Assembly: GCF_947489565.1 (NCBI RefSeq)
Contig: NZ_CANLEA010000015.1
Location: 134,410-198,409, forward strand
Reading direction: 5' to 3'
DNA length: 64,000 nucleotides
Origin: an uncultured Kordia sp.
Lineage (GTDB): Bacteria > Bacteroidota > Bacteroidia > Flavobacteriales > Flavobacteriaceae
The position numbers were made by a program, and so were the translations under genes. The notes under the pieces are model-generated. The model made no database searches, was not told the DNA's origin, and saw only the letters and a program-made list of their open reading frames with translations. Positions 9,901-17,862 of this stretch are shown in pieces. Position 1 is the first letter of the stretch. Each line of letters opens with the position of its first letter.

Positions 9901-11705
9901 CTTTAAATGATTGGTTGATAAACCTAGATGGTTCCACATCTTTTGGCGAACATTGTAACGAAACGCAAGTGCCAGATGCTATTTTTGAAAACTACTTGGA
10001 AACGCACGATGCAGATGGAAATACCGTGGCTATTGGCGATCCAACAAGTATGGGGAACGGAATTGCAAATGATGGATATGTGCGTACACAAAGCATTCAA
10101 TCGGTGACAACGTTAGGAGTTTCCAATCTCGATATAGTAGACTTAACAGGAATTGAAGATTTCACAGCATTAGTAGATTTAAACTGTAGTAGAAACCTAT
10201 TAACAAGCATAGATGTAAGTCAAAACGTATTACTAACGGATCTAATTTGTAGCAGAAACCAGTTAACAAGCTTAGATGTTTCTCAAAACATATTACTAAC
10301 AGATCTATTTATTGCAGACAATCAAATTACAAGCATAGATTTATCTCAAAATACACTACTAGACTTTGTATCTGCATCAGAGAATCAACTAACGAGTTTA
10401 GATCTTTCTAACAATCCACTGATGGAGGAATTAGAGTGTTCAGAAAACTTATTAACGACCCTAAATATAAATCAATGTACTGTTTTAGGAGACTTGATCT
10501 GTAATGATAACAATCTGCAAAACATAGATTTAACAACGAATACAGGATTGGTATATTTTGAAGCAAATAATAATGATTTGACAAGTTTAGATATTTCTCA
10601 AAATACAAACTTGGATTATTTCTCAGTGAATGATAATCTACTCACAAGCCTAAATCTATCCGAAAACACAAATTTGCAGGCATTCTCAGTAGAAGATAAT
10701 CAAATAACAAGTCTGGATTTATCTTTAAATGTCAACTTAGAAGAAGTCATCTGTCGTAGCAACGCGCTTACCAGTTTGAATCTTAAAAATGGAAACAATA
10801 CAAACATTGATTTGGTTTTTATCAATAACAATCCAAATTTAACCTGTGTACTCGTAGATGATGCTTCGTACACATTCCCTTTTCAAATTAAAGATTTCCA
10901 AACGATGTATAATGAAGTAACTTGTGGAATTCAGGTGTCACCAAAAGTAATCTTGCAAGGTGCTGCTTTAAACCCAATTACAGGAGAAGAGACCTTGATG
11001 CGTGACGATTTACGAGCAACTTCAATACTACCAACTACAAGTCCTTACGGAGATAACAGAACCTGTAATAGTACTGTTTTTGATGTGACAGGAGCTGATG
11101 CTATTGTCGATTGGATTTGGATAGAATTACGCGATGAAACTGATAATACGCTGATACTAGAAGAAAAATCAGCATTGCTACAACGCGATGGAGATGTAGT
11201 AAGCGTAGACGGTGTTTCTGCTGTAGATTTTAATGAAGCTTCCGCCGGAAATTACTATGTAACACTAAAACATCGCAATCACTTAGGAATCATGACTTCC
11301 ACGACAATTGCACTGGCGAAAACGGAAACTACCGTAGATTTTACAGATGCAAACGACCAAATTACCTACGGAAGCAATGCACAAACAACCTTTGGAATGC
11401 AAACCGATGTGGTGGCGATGTGGACAGGAAATGTAAATGCGGATACAATCGTTCAATACCTAGGAGGAACATCTGATACGCCTACAATTTTAGCTACAGT
11501 ATTGAATGATGCAGGAAACTTTTTAAACTTCCCAACCTATATCGTGAGTGGATACACTACAAATGATGTCAACATGGACGGAAACACACAATATTCAGGA
11601 ACAAATCCTGATACACCTTTCATTCTTCAAAATGTATTGGCGCATCCTGGAAACTTCCTAAACTTTAGCACCTATCAAATTACGGAGCAATTGCCTGAAA
11701 ATTAA
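3975..11705 (+). CDS. Giant secreted LRR protein B (2576 aa)
   Basis: The start at 3975 is preferred over an in-frame ATG at 3930 because it begins a clean signal peptide (MKQKLLLILLLICISHTAFA, then Q) and lies downstream of a -7 box at 3943-3950. The protein has ten super-modules, each with a (V/I)PDANFENYLE-type cap, a TGIEDFTAL entry segment, three to ten leucine-rich repeats of 21-22 residues and a NPNLTCINVDD closing segment with conserved Cys. The final ~260 residues match the C-terminal region of protein A, with HRNHLGIMT and NDVNMDGNTQYSG calcium-loop-like motifs. The modules are so alike that recombination and copy-number change are expected. An exported, probably surface-associated binding protein is inferred. 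The route is not obvious: no standard T9SS C-terminal domain is recognisable, though the conserved tail could serve as one. Confidence 0.9.
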   Translation: MKQKLLLILLLICISHTAFAQTTSVPDPIFENFLESNGMGNGIANDQLVTTANIVNRTNLNVEDLNISDLTGIEDFTSLTELLASGNALQSLDLSNLTNLNFVTLHDNQLASLDISNNANLGSLTAWNNGLTTINITGCVGLVELYLEDNLLTDLDLSLFPNLNAINVTNNQLTTLNIKNGTNNSRLNYSSAVSTTGNPNLECITVDDAAYSASIWMNIDATTSFSTDCDATTYVPNDIFEDYLETHDANGNIVPLNDPASMGNGIANDNYVKTPRIENVTTLNIFSLNINDLTGIDGFAALQTLNCYLNQLTALDLTNNLNLIELQASNNSLAQLNISNNTALQTLNVDNNTIDELDLSNNTSLISVTVSSNDMIVLDLNNGNNGAITTLLATENPNLSCINVDNPAIANTYTGWSKDATTSYEEDCNKTYVPDANFENYLETHDAAGNTVAVGASTSMGNGTANDGIVYTTRIENVTELSMAFKGINDLTGIEDFTALQILDFPLNNITSLDLSSNLLLLSLNAVSNNLQSLDVSNNTLLGSLVVSNNNIQSLDLSNNSGLVSIVVSNNALTFLNIQNGSNINFTEFIATQNPDLTCINVDDENAFYLTDFHWTKDSTASYSIHCDETYIPDAIFENYLETHDANGNIVALNDPTSMGNGIANDNYVLTNRISEVLSLTVKELSIADLTGIEDFTALEFLDCSTNNLTALDISQNIALTNLKCENNTLTTIDLSANVNLKYLRIYFNDLTALDVQSNTDLIEIYANANDLTALNVDTCVLLEVLDINNNDLEELSIVNGNNIAITQFDARTNPNLTCINVDDETASYLSNTSIWNKDTTAIYGIHCDETFIADANFENYLETHDANGNTVPLNDPTSMGNGIANDNYVTTANINTVTSLDINSQNISDATGIEGFSALETFACYSNNLIALDVSANTALKDLVCHSNNLTALDVSINVNLETLIAYGNAITSLHLETCVVLQQCTVSNNNLDTLNVANGNNDHMAFDATGNPNLSCINVDNAAADYLMYWLKDAIASFDEHCYETYIPDANFENYLETNNLGNGIANDNYVFTSNISGVQVLNIGNLNIADLTGIEAFVALQSLSCYRNDLTALDLSANTALTSLRCYNNQLTTLDLSNNTALEVLDANTNNISSINIELNTALKNINLDGNDLTTLNLNNSVVLEQLTVDRNHLEELNVQNGNNGNIMSFSASGNPNLTCINVDNPAEPYLSSWDINVDGSTSFGQYCYDTYVPDNNFENYLETHDASGNTVALGDPSSMGNGIANDDHVTTAKINTVTSLNVASKSISNLTGIEDFIALEELYCNSNNIMALDLSANTALKRLECNINSLTALDLSANTNLEHINTDTNPISALDLSTNVALTFLTCQNNQLTSLDLTNNTLLTSVFAGNNTLSTVTFGSNTVLETLSLNDNNLTTISVSQLTGLESLFLANNSITSINLISNPNLLSVSVESNALTELDIRNGANGQITIVTAQNNPNLTCINVDDISEPRLNDWIIDTDVTSFAEHCNETYIPGINFEVYLETHDADGNIVPVNDPSSMGNGIQLDGYVKTDRIINVTSLNISFFNIVDVTGIEAFTALESFICNLNSITTLNLSANTALTHLNCSTNQLTALDISANVNLEVLQASQNNIGSIDLQHNTALKEIYLQGASLTSLNLDPCVALEIVDVTFNGLTELSIQNGNNGNITDFNANANPPLSCISVDDETADYLTLLPWRKDNTAIFSEHCGETYIPDANFENYLETHDANGNVVSLGDPMSMGNGIANDQYVLTSSISEVTSLNISQQNIADVTGIERFAQLETFMCFDNDIITLDVSANTALETLICFRNNITTLDVSGNTALITLVCYFNELTTLDVSTNVNLEIIEAGNNQLTTVDVSSNTALKQIAIYDNSLTTLSVDACIVLERLDLENNDLTELRVVNGNNGAITDFDTRGNPNLTCITVDDVTDPALNDWLINLDGSTSFGEHCNETQVPDAIFENYLETHDADGNTVAIGDPTSMGNGIANDGYVRTQSIQSVTTLGVSNLDIVDLTGIEDFTALVDLNCSRNLLTSIDVSQNVLLTDLICSRNQLTSLDVSQNILLTDLFIADNQITSIDLSQNTLLDFVSASENQLTSLDLSNNPLMEELECSENLLTTLNINQCTVLGDLICNDNNLQNIDLTTNTGLVYFEANNNDLTSLDISQNTNLDYFSVNDNLLTSLNLSENTNLQAFSVEDNQITSLDLSLNVNLEEVICRSNALTSLNLKNGNNTNIDLVFINNNPNLTCVLVDDASYTFPFQIKDFQTMYNEVTCGIQVSPKVILQGAALNPITGEETLMRDDLRATSILPTTSPYGDNRTCNSTVFDVTGADAIVDWIWIELRDETDNTLILEEKSALLQRDGDVVSVDGVSAVDFNEASAGNYYVTLKHRNHLGIMTSTTIALAKTETTVDFTDANDQITYGSNAQTTFGMQTDVVAMWTGNVNADTIVQYLGGTSDTPTILATVLNDAGNFLNFPTYIVSGYTTNDVNMDGNTQYSGTNPDTPFILQNVLAHPGNFLNFSTYQITEQLPEN

Positions 11706-11721
11706 CTATTTATTGAAAATT

Positions 11722-11778
11722 GTCTAGTTTTTGTCCAGTAACAATTAACTAATATGCATTGTTATACATGTAAATTTG
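11722..11778 (+). promoter_or_regulatory. Retained promoter of the broken third LRR copy
   Basis: GTCTAG/GTCCAG repeats (11722-11727 and 11733-11738) and TAAATTTG (11771-11778) match the promoter of LRR protein B base for base in layout. The gene it once drove is destroyed, so this promoter may now transcribe the T9SS cargo gene starting at 12017. Confidence 0.5.
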
Positions 11779-11802
11779 AATTGTTTTTAACAGAAACATA
11801 CA

Positions 11803-11989
11803 ATGAAACAAAATACTTGTTTTTTCAAACAATTTAACTGATTTAAATGATGCCAACATGGGACGGAAATACACAATATTCTGGAACAAATCCTGATACG
11901 CCTTTCATCTTACAAAATGAATTGGCACATCCTAGCATTTCTTAAACTTTAGTACCTATCAAATCATAGAACAATTACCAGAAAATTAA
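11803..11989 (+). pseudogene. Remnant of a third LRR paralogue (5' end fused to 3' end by deletion)
   Basis: The segment starts with ATGAAACAAAA, the same start region as LRR protein B, but reads only 12 codons to a stop. From 11849 it jumps into sequence matching the last ~140 bases of the LRR genes (gatgccaacatgg...), ending with the same 3' terminus encoding ...EQLPEN. Within that segment one extra G (around 11861) and a small change around 11930-11942 break the frame, and a stop appears. Upstream non-coding sequence also matches the promoter of protein B. The simplest reading is a tandem third copy that lost its whole repeat body by deletion and then decayed. Confidence 0.8.
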
Positions 11990-12016
11990 ATATATAAACA
12001 CTATTCAATTACTATT

Positions 12017-12829
12017 ATGAACAAAATTACCTTACCTACACTACTTGTCTTAGTCCTTTGTTTTTTCTCTGGACACATAAAAGCGCAAGATGGCTATACC
12101 TATACATTAATCGATAACGGAAGTTATAGTTTCACTATTTCGGCAGTACCAAACACAAGTGCTTCAAATTTTAATACTTCTGTACAGAGTTACGGATTTA
12201 CAATTCTTTTGCCAGATGGTATTACGGCGAGTATCACTTCTTCACTTGGAAGTAGTGCAGGAGCAACATTCTTTAATGGAAGTGATGTTGGACAACCAAC
12301 GGTAGATGGATACCTAATCACAGAAACATTAGGAAGCCCGATGTCATTACCCGCGCCTTCTAATGGAACACTCAGTCCAATAGTTACCTTTCAGTTAGCT
12401 GGATCGCCAACATCAGGAATGCTTGTCATCTTAGCAAATGATTCTCCTTTAGCAAGTGCAGTAACGCCATTAAAATCATTTATGCAAGCAGATATGATTG
12501 ATGATGCAATGACATCATTTACGAATGTAGTAGATCCAAATGCTTCAGGATTATCGGGAGCTACCACTTTTGATTTTTCTACCTTAAGCACAGCAACTGC
12601 GGAATTAATAGGTGTTTCCGTATATCCAAATCCTACAACAGATAAAATCCATATCACAGGTGTTTCAGACATTACAGCTGTTGAAATCACCAACTTAAAT
12701 GGTCAATTGGTACTAAATCCAACAACAAATCTAGAAACTATAGATATAAGTCGTTTACAAACAGGTGTATACTTTGTAAAAGTCCAAACAAAAAATGCTC
12801 AAAAAACAATAAAAGTTATAAAAAAATAA
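12017..12829 (+). CDS. Secreted protein with T9SS type A sorting domain
   Basis: This 270-residue protein has a signal peptide (MNKITLPTLLVLVLCFFSGHIKA, then Q), a ~170-residue beta-rich body with no recognised catalytic motif, and a C-terminal Por-secretion (type A) sorting domain of about 75 residues: VSVYPNPTTDKIHI, then TNLNGQLV, LQTGVYFVKVQT and a basic end KVIKK. The sorting domain directs export by the type IX system and is usually removed at the surface. The body (SYGFTILLPDG, AGATFFNGSDVG) resembles cohesin-like or adhesin-like beta folds, which is only an impression. It sits 27 bases after the LRR remnant, so its transcription may come from the remnant's promoter. Confidence 0.85.
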   Translation: MNKITLPTLLVLVLCFFSGHIKAQDGYTYTLIDNGSYSFTISAVPNTSASNFNTSVQSYGFTILLPDGITASITSSLGSSAGATFFNGSDVGQPTVDGYLITETLGSPMSLPAPSNGTLSPIVTFQLAGSPTSGMLVILANDSPLASAVTPLKSFMQADMIDDAMTSFTNVVDPNASGLSGATTFDFSTLSTATAELIGVSVYPNPTTDKIHITGVSDITAVEITNLNGQLVLNPTTNLETIDISRLQTGVYFVKVQTKNAQKTIKVIKK

Positions 12830-12891
12830 AGTTGTTAGTTTAGCTTTATATGGTAGTAATTAGATAACCTTGGCAACTAATTACGTAAAAG

Positions 12892-12918
12892 CGCCGTCTT
12901 TATTGATGGCGTTTTTTA
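12892..12918 (+). terminator. Rho-independent terminator
   Basis: Stem CGCCGTC / GATGGCG (one G-T pair), six-base loop, followed by six T residues. It lies after the T9SS cargo gene. Confidence 0.8.
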
Positions 12919-12962
12919 TTCCTATTTTGGAAACTTTGAACAATTACCAGCAACTTGAAAAA

Positions 12963-13994
12963 CTAAAATTCATAGTATTCATCTTCTATAGTAACACCTA
13001 AAATAATAGGAAGATGTGTTGCAATATGTAGCGTGATTTCATCACCAACAATAATCAACGGATAAACGTATTCACTCACCAAAACTGTTTTGTAGGCTGT
13101 CTTTACAGTATACTTTACATGATTTCCTTTGCTGTTGGAAATGGTTGTGAATACTTTATCGGTTACGAGTGTAGCAACCAAATTCTTTCTGCCTTCATTG
13201 ATCGATTTTTTGAAGTTGAAAAATAAAGTAATGAGTTTATACAATTGATACGCCGCTATAATCGGCAATGGAAAAATATACAAGGCTAAAAATGGCAAAC
13301 CATTATAAACAAGTCCGAATATTGGCAAACCTACAATTACAAACAATGCGATTCGTCTACGTAGTTTTTTATCATAAAACACACGGATTACATCTTTGTT
13401 TTTTCGTGTCAATGGTGCTTGTCTAATTTTTGAATTTGGAACATCAACAGGATCAAATCGAACGATAGGTTCTGTAGTGATAGGTGTTGCATTTTCAAGG
13501 ATTTCATAAAACAATACCGTATGCGATGTTGGTGCAACTTCAAAATAAATAGTATCACCAACTTTTATATTCATATACATTGTATATTCTATTTTATGTT
13601 CTTTTCCATCTACAATCATATAATAATAGCGCGATGTGCTGGTTTTACTCGTTTTAGAACCGCGACTTCCATAACCGCCTCTTCTGGAAGTACTTTGTTT
13701 GATATTTAGTTTTTTATCTTCAATAATACCTTCAAAACAATCTTTAACACCTGCATTTAAATCTTTTACAAAAGTTAAAACCATATAGCCTAAAACACCA
13801 AGAAAGAAGATTCCAAAAATACCAAAGATGATCATTGGGATTAACTTAAAATCATCCGTATGCTGAAAAGAATCACGAAGTACAAAGAAGTAAATAGCTG
13901 AAAAAATTGCAATGGCAAACAATACAAAACCAAATGTGCGCCATATTTTTAGTTTTAGTTTTTTGCGATCTTCTGAAGTGAGTGTTTTTTGCAT
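12963..13994 (-). CDS. Membrane protein with internally duplicated [2 TM + beta domain] unit
   Basis: This is a 343-residue protein of unknown function. Two membrane segments at about 20-40 and 51-75 are followed by a soluble beta-rich stretch containing YYYMIVDGKEHKIEY and VGDTIYFEVAPTSHTVLFYEI. The pattern then repeats: two membrane segments at about 211-258, then a soluble stretch with HVKYTVKTAYKTVLVSEYVYP and VGDEITLHIATHLPIILGV. The paired VGD-(T/E)I-(Y/T)(F/L) and following H motifs support an internal duplication. A Gly/Ser/Arg/Thr-rich low-complexity segment lies near residue 100. Nothing in the neighbourhood points to a job; it is a single gene with free ends on both sides. Confidence 0.8.
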   Translation of the reverse strand: MQKTLTSEDRKKLKLKIWRTFGFVLFAIAIFSAIYFFVLRDSFQHTDDFKLIPMIIFGIFGIFFLGVLGYMVLTFVKDLNAGVKDCFEGIIEDKKLNIKQSTSRRGGYGSRGSKTSKTSTSRYYYMIVDGKEHKIEYTMYMNIKVGDTIYFEVAPTSHTVLFYEILENATPITTEPIVRFDPVDVPNSKIRQAPLTRKNKDVIRVFYDKKLRRRIALFVIVGLPIFGLVYNGLPFLALYIFPLPIIAAYQLYKLITLFFNFKKSINEGRKNLVATLVTDKVFTTISNSKGNHVKYTVKTAYKTVLVSEYVYPLIIVGDEITLHIATHLPIILGVTIEDEYYEF

Positions 13995-14137
13995 AAAGAA
14001 TGATAGAAAGTTAGGTGTTGATAATACCTTTCAAAAATTGAATTTTTTCAAAGAAATTACAATACGAAGAATTGCGTATTTTTTATCCAAAGTGATTTCA
14101 GTTTTTAAGATCAGAAAAAAGTATTTTCTGCTGTTGA

Positions 14138-17077
14138 CTATCGTTTTAAGGTAAAATGACCTGTATAAATACTTCCAATCGTAGATCTTTCAACTCTAAA
14201 CCAATAATCGCCCGAAGGCATTCGCTTTCCATTATAATTTCCATCCCAACCTTTAGATTCTGGATTTAAAGTGGTAAGTCGTTTTCCATATCGATCAAAG
14301 ATGTAAATTTTGAGTGAAGGATCGCTAGCAGAAGCTACAATTTGCCAATTGTCATTAAAACCATCATTATTCGGCGTAAAGAATCGCGGATAGTTTAGAA
14401 GAAATACAGGTTCTGTAACGATTCCACAATTGTTTTTGTCACGCACGTACATAGTGTATTCTCCAGCAGGTAAAAATTCAAAAAGATTTGAATCTGTATA
14501 ATTAATTCCATCCAAGGAATATTCATAATTGCCCAAACCTTGTACGGCAACCGCAATGGTATTTTGGTTATTAGTCCAATCAGTAATACTCACATCAATG
14601 GCCGTTGCTGGTCCCGATTCTATAACGGTAAATGTTTTGGTACTACTACAATTCTGTGGTTCGCCAAAAACAGTAAAACTATTCCCAATTTCTACAGTAT
14701 ACGTTCCAGCGGTATCTACAATGATGGTTTCTGTAGTTTCTCCGTTAGACCAATTGTAAAAATCGGCAGCAATACCAGCGGGTAATACTACAGTTCCGTC
14801 TGTACATAAAAATAAGGTTCTATCTTCGTCTGCAATAGGTCTTTCCAATGCAGTAACAGCAAAGTCTACAATATCAAAACAACTGGCATTAGCAGTATCT
14901 TCAACACGTACATAAATTTGCTGCGGATTGGTAGTATTTGTAAATATGCTACTAATGGGTGACATATTCATCATCGCATCTTCTTCACTCAAATGATATG
15001 TAATACCATAAGTTCCCGTAAGACCTTCTAAAATAGGATCATTTTGTGTAGTTAAATTAAAAGTAGCTGTATTTGGATCGTCCAAAAAACTACATTCAAA
15101 CAAACCATCTACTTCATTGGCAATAATAGCAGGAGTAATGGTAATTTCAAAATCGGTTGTATCATAACAAGTAGCATTTCCTGCGGCTTCAATGCGCACA
15201 ACAATTCGTTGCGGATTGTCTATGGTTGAAAAATTAGTAGGCAAAGCACTAATATCATTATCTGCGTCTTGCAGAGTGAGATGATAGGTAATGATAAAAT
15301 CATCAGCATTTTGACTCTGTAATATCTCATTATCAAATTGATTGAGATTAATGACTTCAAAACCATCATTGCTTTGATCGTCACAAATATCAATACTGGC
15401 AACAGGATTTGCAACAGGCAACGGATTTACTATCAGCGTGAAACTTGTGGTATCATGACATCCGGCTTGCCCCAAATTAAAAACACGGACAAATATTTCT
15501 TGATTGTTTGTCGTATTATCAAATGATAAAGGCAATCGGTTTTCATCAGTATCTGCATTTTCTTGTGAAGCGTAAAAGGCAACACCAAAAGTTAGATCGG
15601 ATTGTCCGTCCAAAGCTTCATCAATTTTCGTTGATAAATCAAAAGTTTCGGTTTGATTGTTCGAAATATCATCACACAATAAATAATCGGAAACGGCACT
15701 TGCTGTCGGAACTTCGTAAATGGTAATTTCTCGTGTAGTATCTCGTATTTCACCATTTACATTGATGGAAACATTTACGGTATAGGTTCCTGTATTTTGA
15801 TACGTATGCACAGGATTTAAGTCTGTTGAGGTTGTACCATCACCAAAATCCCATGTAACAGAAGTAACGTCTTCGGATGTGTTTAGTGTAAAAATAGTTT
15901 CTTCACCCAAACAAATATTTTCAAATTGAATACTGCCTACAAAGAAAGATTGAATAAAGGTTGGAAGTCCAAATCGCCCCAATCGACCTTGTAAATCAAT
16001 ACCTCTGTTTTGATACATTGCACCTGTGCCAACGACATTCGGATTTTCAATAACATCCAAAAAAGCAACGCCACCATTGGCTACGTATAATTTTTCATCA
16101 ACGGCCAATTGAATGGCTCCCAAAATGTCTGGTCCTTGGTATAGAATGACATCCGAATTAATAATATCTGCCTGATTTCCTGAAGTAATGTCAAATTGAT
16201 GAATTTTACTTTCAACAGTAGGATTGAAATTAAGATCAGAGACATATAATAGTTCTGTATTTGGTGAAAACTCAACGCCATACGTACCATTCTGTTGACC
16301 TCCATAAAATATATTATCGAGTCGTATTGGATTGGAAATCGAACCATTAGCATCATTAAAATCAAAAATTTCCACAAAAGTATTAGAGGACCATTGTGCA
16401 ATGGCTAGTTTTTCTCCGTTGGAAGAAGCTTTCATATAACCAATTGTTTCCGTGGTATCTCCATCATGATTAGAACCAATATCTTGTGTAATTGGAGTCG
16501 TATTTACTCCTGAAGCAGTTACTTGATACACCAAAAAAGTATTGCTATTCCATGCGTGACTCAACACCCAATAATCGGTACCGTTTGCATGTTGAACCGC
16601 TGTAATTTTCTCTGCAGTTGATGGCCAAAGTTGTTCATTTTTTAAACTCGTAACATCTCCATCTCCGTTGTTTAGTGTCAAATCGAATTCAGAATAACGA
16701 AGACCGTTCAAACCAGCTTCATTATCTACGGTAAAGATGTAATAAATATTTGGATCGCCAGGTTTCGGAACAATAATGGCTGATTGCGAACTTGAACTAT
16801 CGCCCGTTAATCCTGTTCCATTTGGAGTTATTTGATGATTTTTATCCCAAACAGATCTTCCATCGGTATAGAAAAGTAATTGTCCAGTTTGACTAGAAAT
16901 GGTCGCAACTCCTTCGTTGGTTTCCAAAGCTCCATCTAGCAATGCAGTAGGAGGCGAGGTTGTAAAATCTAAGCCCGCATTAGAGCCAAAATACCAGTTT
17001 ACACCTTCGCCTTGTCCGAATGCGACATTCAAACAAAAAAATAACGCACCAAATGCTAATTTGTAATATTTCTTCAT
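14138..17077 (-). CDS. Secreted PKD-domain protein with gliding-type (T9SS type B) C-terminus
   Basis: This 979-residue protein has a signal peptide (MKKYYKLAFGALFFCLNVAFG, then Q). Residues ~25-380 look like a beta-propeller (WYFGSNAGLDF; repeated YVSDLNFNP- and YVANGGVAFLD-like blades). A PKD domain at about 385-455 carries TWDFGDGTTSTDLNPVHTY. Several Ig-like repeats follow, each with xCxDTTxFxxxV and IxVRVExxxNAxC patterns. The last ~85 residues are the type B sorting domain (PRFFTPNNDGFNDNW, IYIFDRYGKRLTTL, GWDGNYNGKRMPSGDYWF). Such proteins are exported by T9SS and are abundant, paralogous surface proteins in gliding flavobacteria. The substrate or role is unknown. It is monocistronic, with 290 bp of non-coding sequence upstream. 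Confidence 0.9.
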   Translation of the reverse strand: MKKYYKLAFGALFFCLNVAFGQGEGVNWYFGSNAGLDFTTSPPTALLDGALETNEGVATISSQTGQLLFYTDGRSVWDKNHQITPNGTGLTGDSSSSQSAIIVPKPGDPNIYYIFTVDNEAGLNGLRYSEFDLTLNNGDGDVTSLKNEQLWPSTAEKITAVQHANGTDYWVLSHAWNSNTFLVYQVTASGVNTTPITQDIGSNHDGDTTETIGYMKASSNGEKLAIAQWSSNTFVEIFDFNDANGSISNPIRLDNIFYGGQQNGTYGVEFSPNTELLYVSDLNFNPTVESKIHQFDITSGNQADIINSDVILYQGPDILGAIQLAVDEKLYVANGGVAFLDVIENPNVVGTGAMYQNRGIDLQGRLGRFGLPTFIQSFFVGSIQFENICLGEETIFTLNTSEDVTSVTWDFGDGTTSTDLNPVHTYQNTGTYTVNVSINVNGEIRDTTREITIYEVPTASAVSDYLLCDDISNNQTETFDLSTKIDEALDGQSDLTFGVAFYASQENADTDENRLPLSFDNTTNNQEIFVRVFNLGQAGCHDTTSFTLIVNPLPVANPVASIDICDDQSNDGFEVINLNQFDNEILQSQNADDFIITYHLTLQDADNDISALPTNFSTIDNPQRIVVRIEAAGNATCYDTTDFEITITPAIIANEVDGLFECSFLDDPNTATFNLTTQNDPILEGLTGTYGITYHLSEEDAMMNMSPISSIFTNTTNPQQIYVRVEDTANASCFDIVDFAVTALERPIADEDRTLFLCTDGTVVLPAGIAADFYNWSNGETTETIIVDTAGTYTVEIGNSFTVFGEPQNCSSTKTFTVIESGPATAIDVSITDWTNNQNTIAVAVQGLGNYEYSLDGINYTDSNLFEFLPAGEYTMYVRDKNNCGIVTEPVFLLNYPRFFTPNNDGFNDNWQIVASASDPSLKIYIFDRYGKRLTTLNPESKGWDGNYNGKRMPSGDYWFRVERSTIGSIYTGHFTLKR

Positions 17078-17367
17078 ACAATTTTATAGATACTTAACAC
17101 TATTTCAATTTTAAAAGACTGGGTTCTTTTACGATATAGTTTTCATGTTGTAACATTCAAAAGAATATGGCTAGGCGTTACCATATTTTTTCTAGGTGTA
17201 ATGAAAAAATCATTCTCTGTTACAGGTGTTTCCAACTAGAGATGGGGAGATTTTTATCTAAATATACAAAATACTGATATATGGAAATAGTTTTTTTCTC
17301 AAAGATCGTATAGAAAGTGTAGAATTGTTGTTTTTATAACCTTTTGTAAATGAAATGCTTTAGGTAT

Positions 17368-17862
17368 TTACTCCGACTTTCGACTTTTTACTTTCGACGT
17401 TTCCTTGAATTGATCTAACACAGAATAGTACTGCGTGATCAAACGAACGTACACATAGGCAGTATCTGCTTGTGCTTTGAAACGTAATTGTAAGTTCTTA
17501 ATATCATTTTTAAAAACAGTAGAATCCCTTTTATACGTAGCTTCATCTCCAAAAATTTCTAACATAATTCCTTTTTGGTAACGTTTATTATACGACCAAA
17601 CAATCCAATTGTCTTCGATTTCAACTTTGGAGAATCTCTTTGGTTTTTCAGCTTGCCATTTGCTAAGAATCATGACCAAACTGTCTTTTTTCATTTTCAA
17701 AATAGTTCGGTTGGCTTCAAAAGCGACATCTTTATTCAGTTCAATTTTACTTTTTTTGATGCTGTAACTCCAAATAATCCAAGTACCAATGGCGAAAGCA
17801 ATCAAAAATACCACTCCTAACAACTTGTATATCGGTTTTGTATGTTTAGAACGCGTTCTCAT
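17368..17862 (-). CDS. Small bitopic membrane protein, last gene of the SrfB-like operon
   Basis: This 164-residue protein has a basic N-terminus (MRTRSKHTKP), one membrane segment at about 13-33 (YKLLGVVFLIAFAIGTWIIWSY) and a charged, mostly helical external or periplasmic domain with no recognised motif. Its ATG overlaps the stop codon of the preceding giant transpeptidase-like gene (ATGA at 17859-17862), so translation is probably coupled. That coupling is the main clue that it belongs to the same machine. No homologous family is recognised. Confidence 0.75.
   Translation of the reverse strand: MRTRSKHTKPIYKLLGVVFLIAFAIGTWIIWSYSIKKSKIELNKDVAFEANRTILKMKKDSLVMILSKWQAEKPKRFSKVEIEDNWIVWSYNKRYQKGIMLEIFGDEATYKRDSTVFKNDIKNLQLRFKAQADTAYVYVRLITQYYSVLDQFKETSKVKSRKSE

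Noticed and set aside
4298-10608. Minus-strand open frames across the LRR gene
   Set aside because: They are shadows of the repetitive plus-strand coding sequence and have no start context or recognisable product.
1-11705. CRISPR-like or direct-repeat array
   Set aside because: The regular repeats are codon-phased leucine-rich repeats within two long open frames, with no spacer structure.
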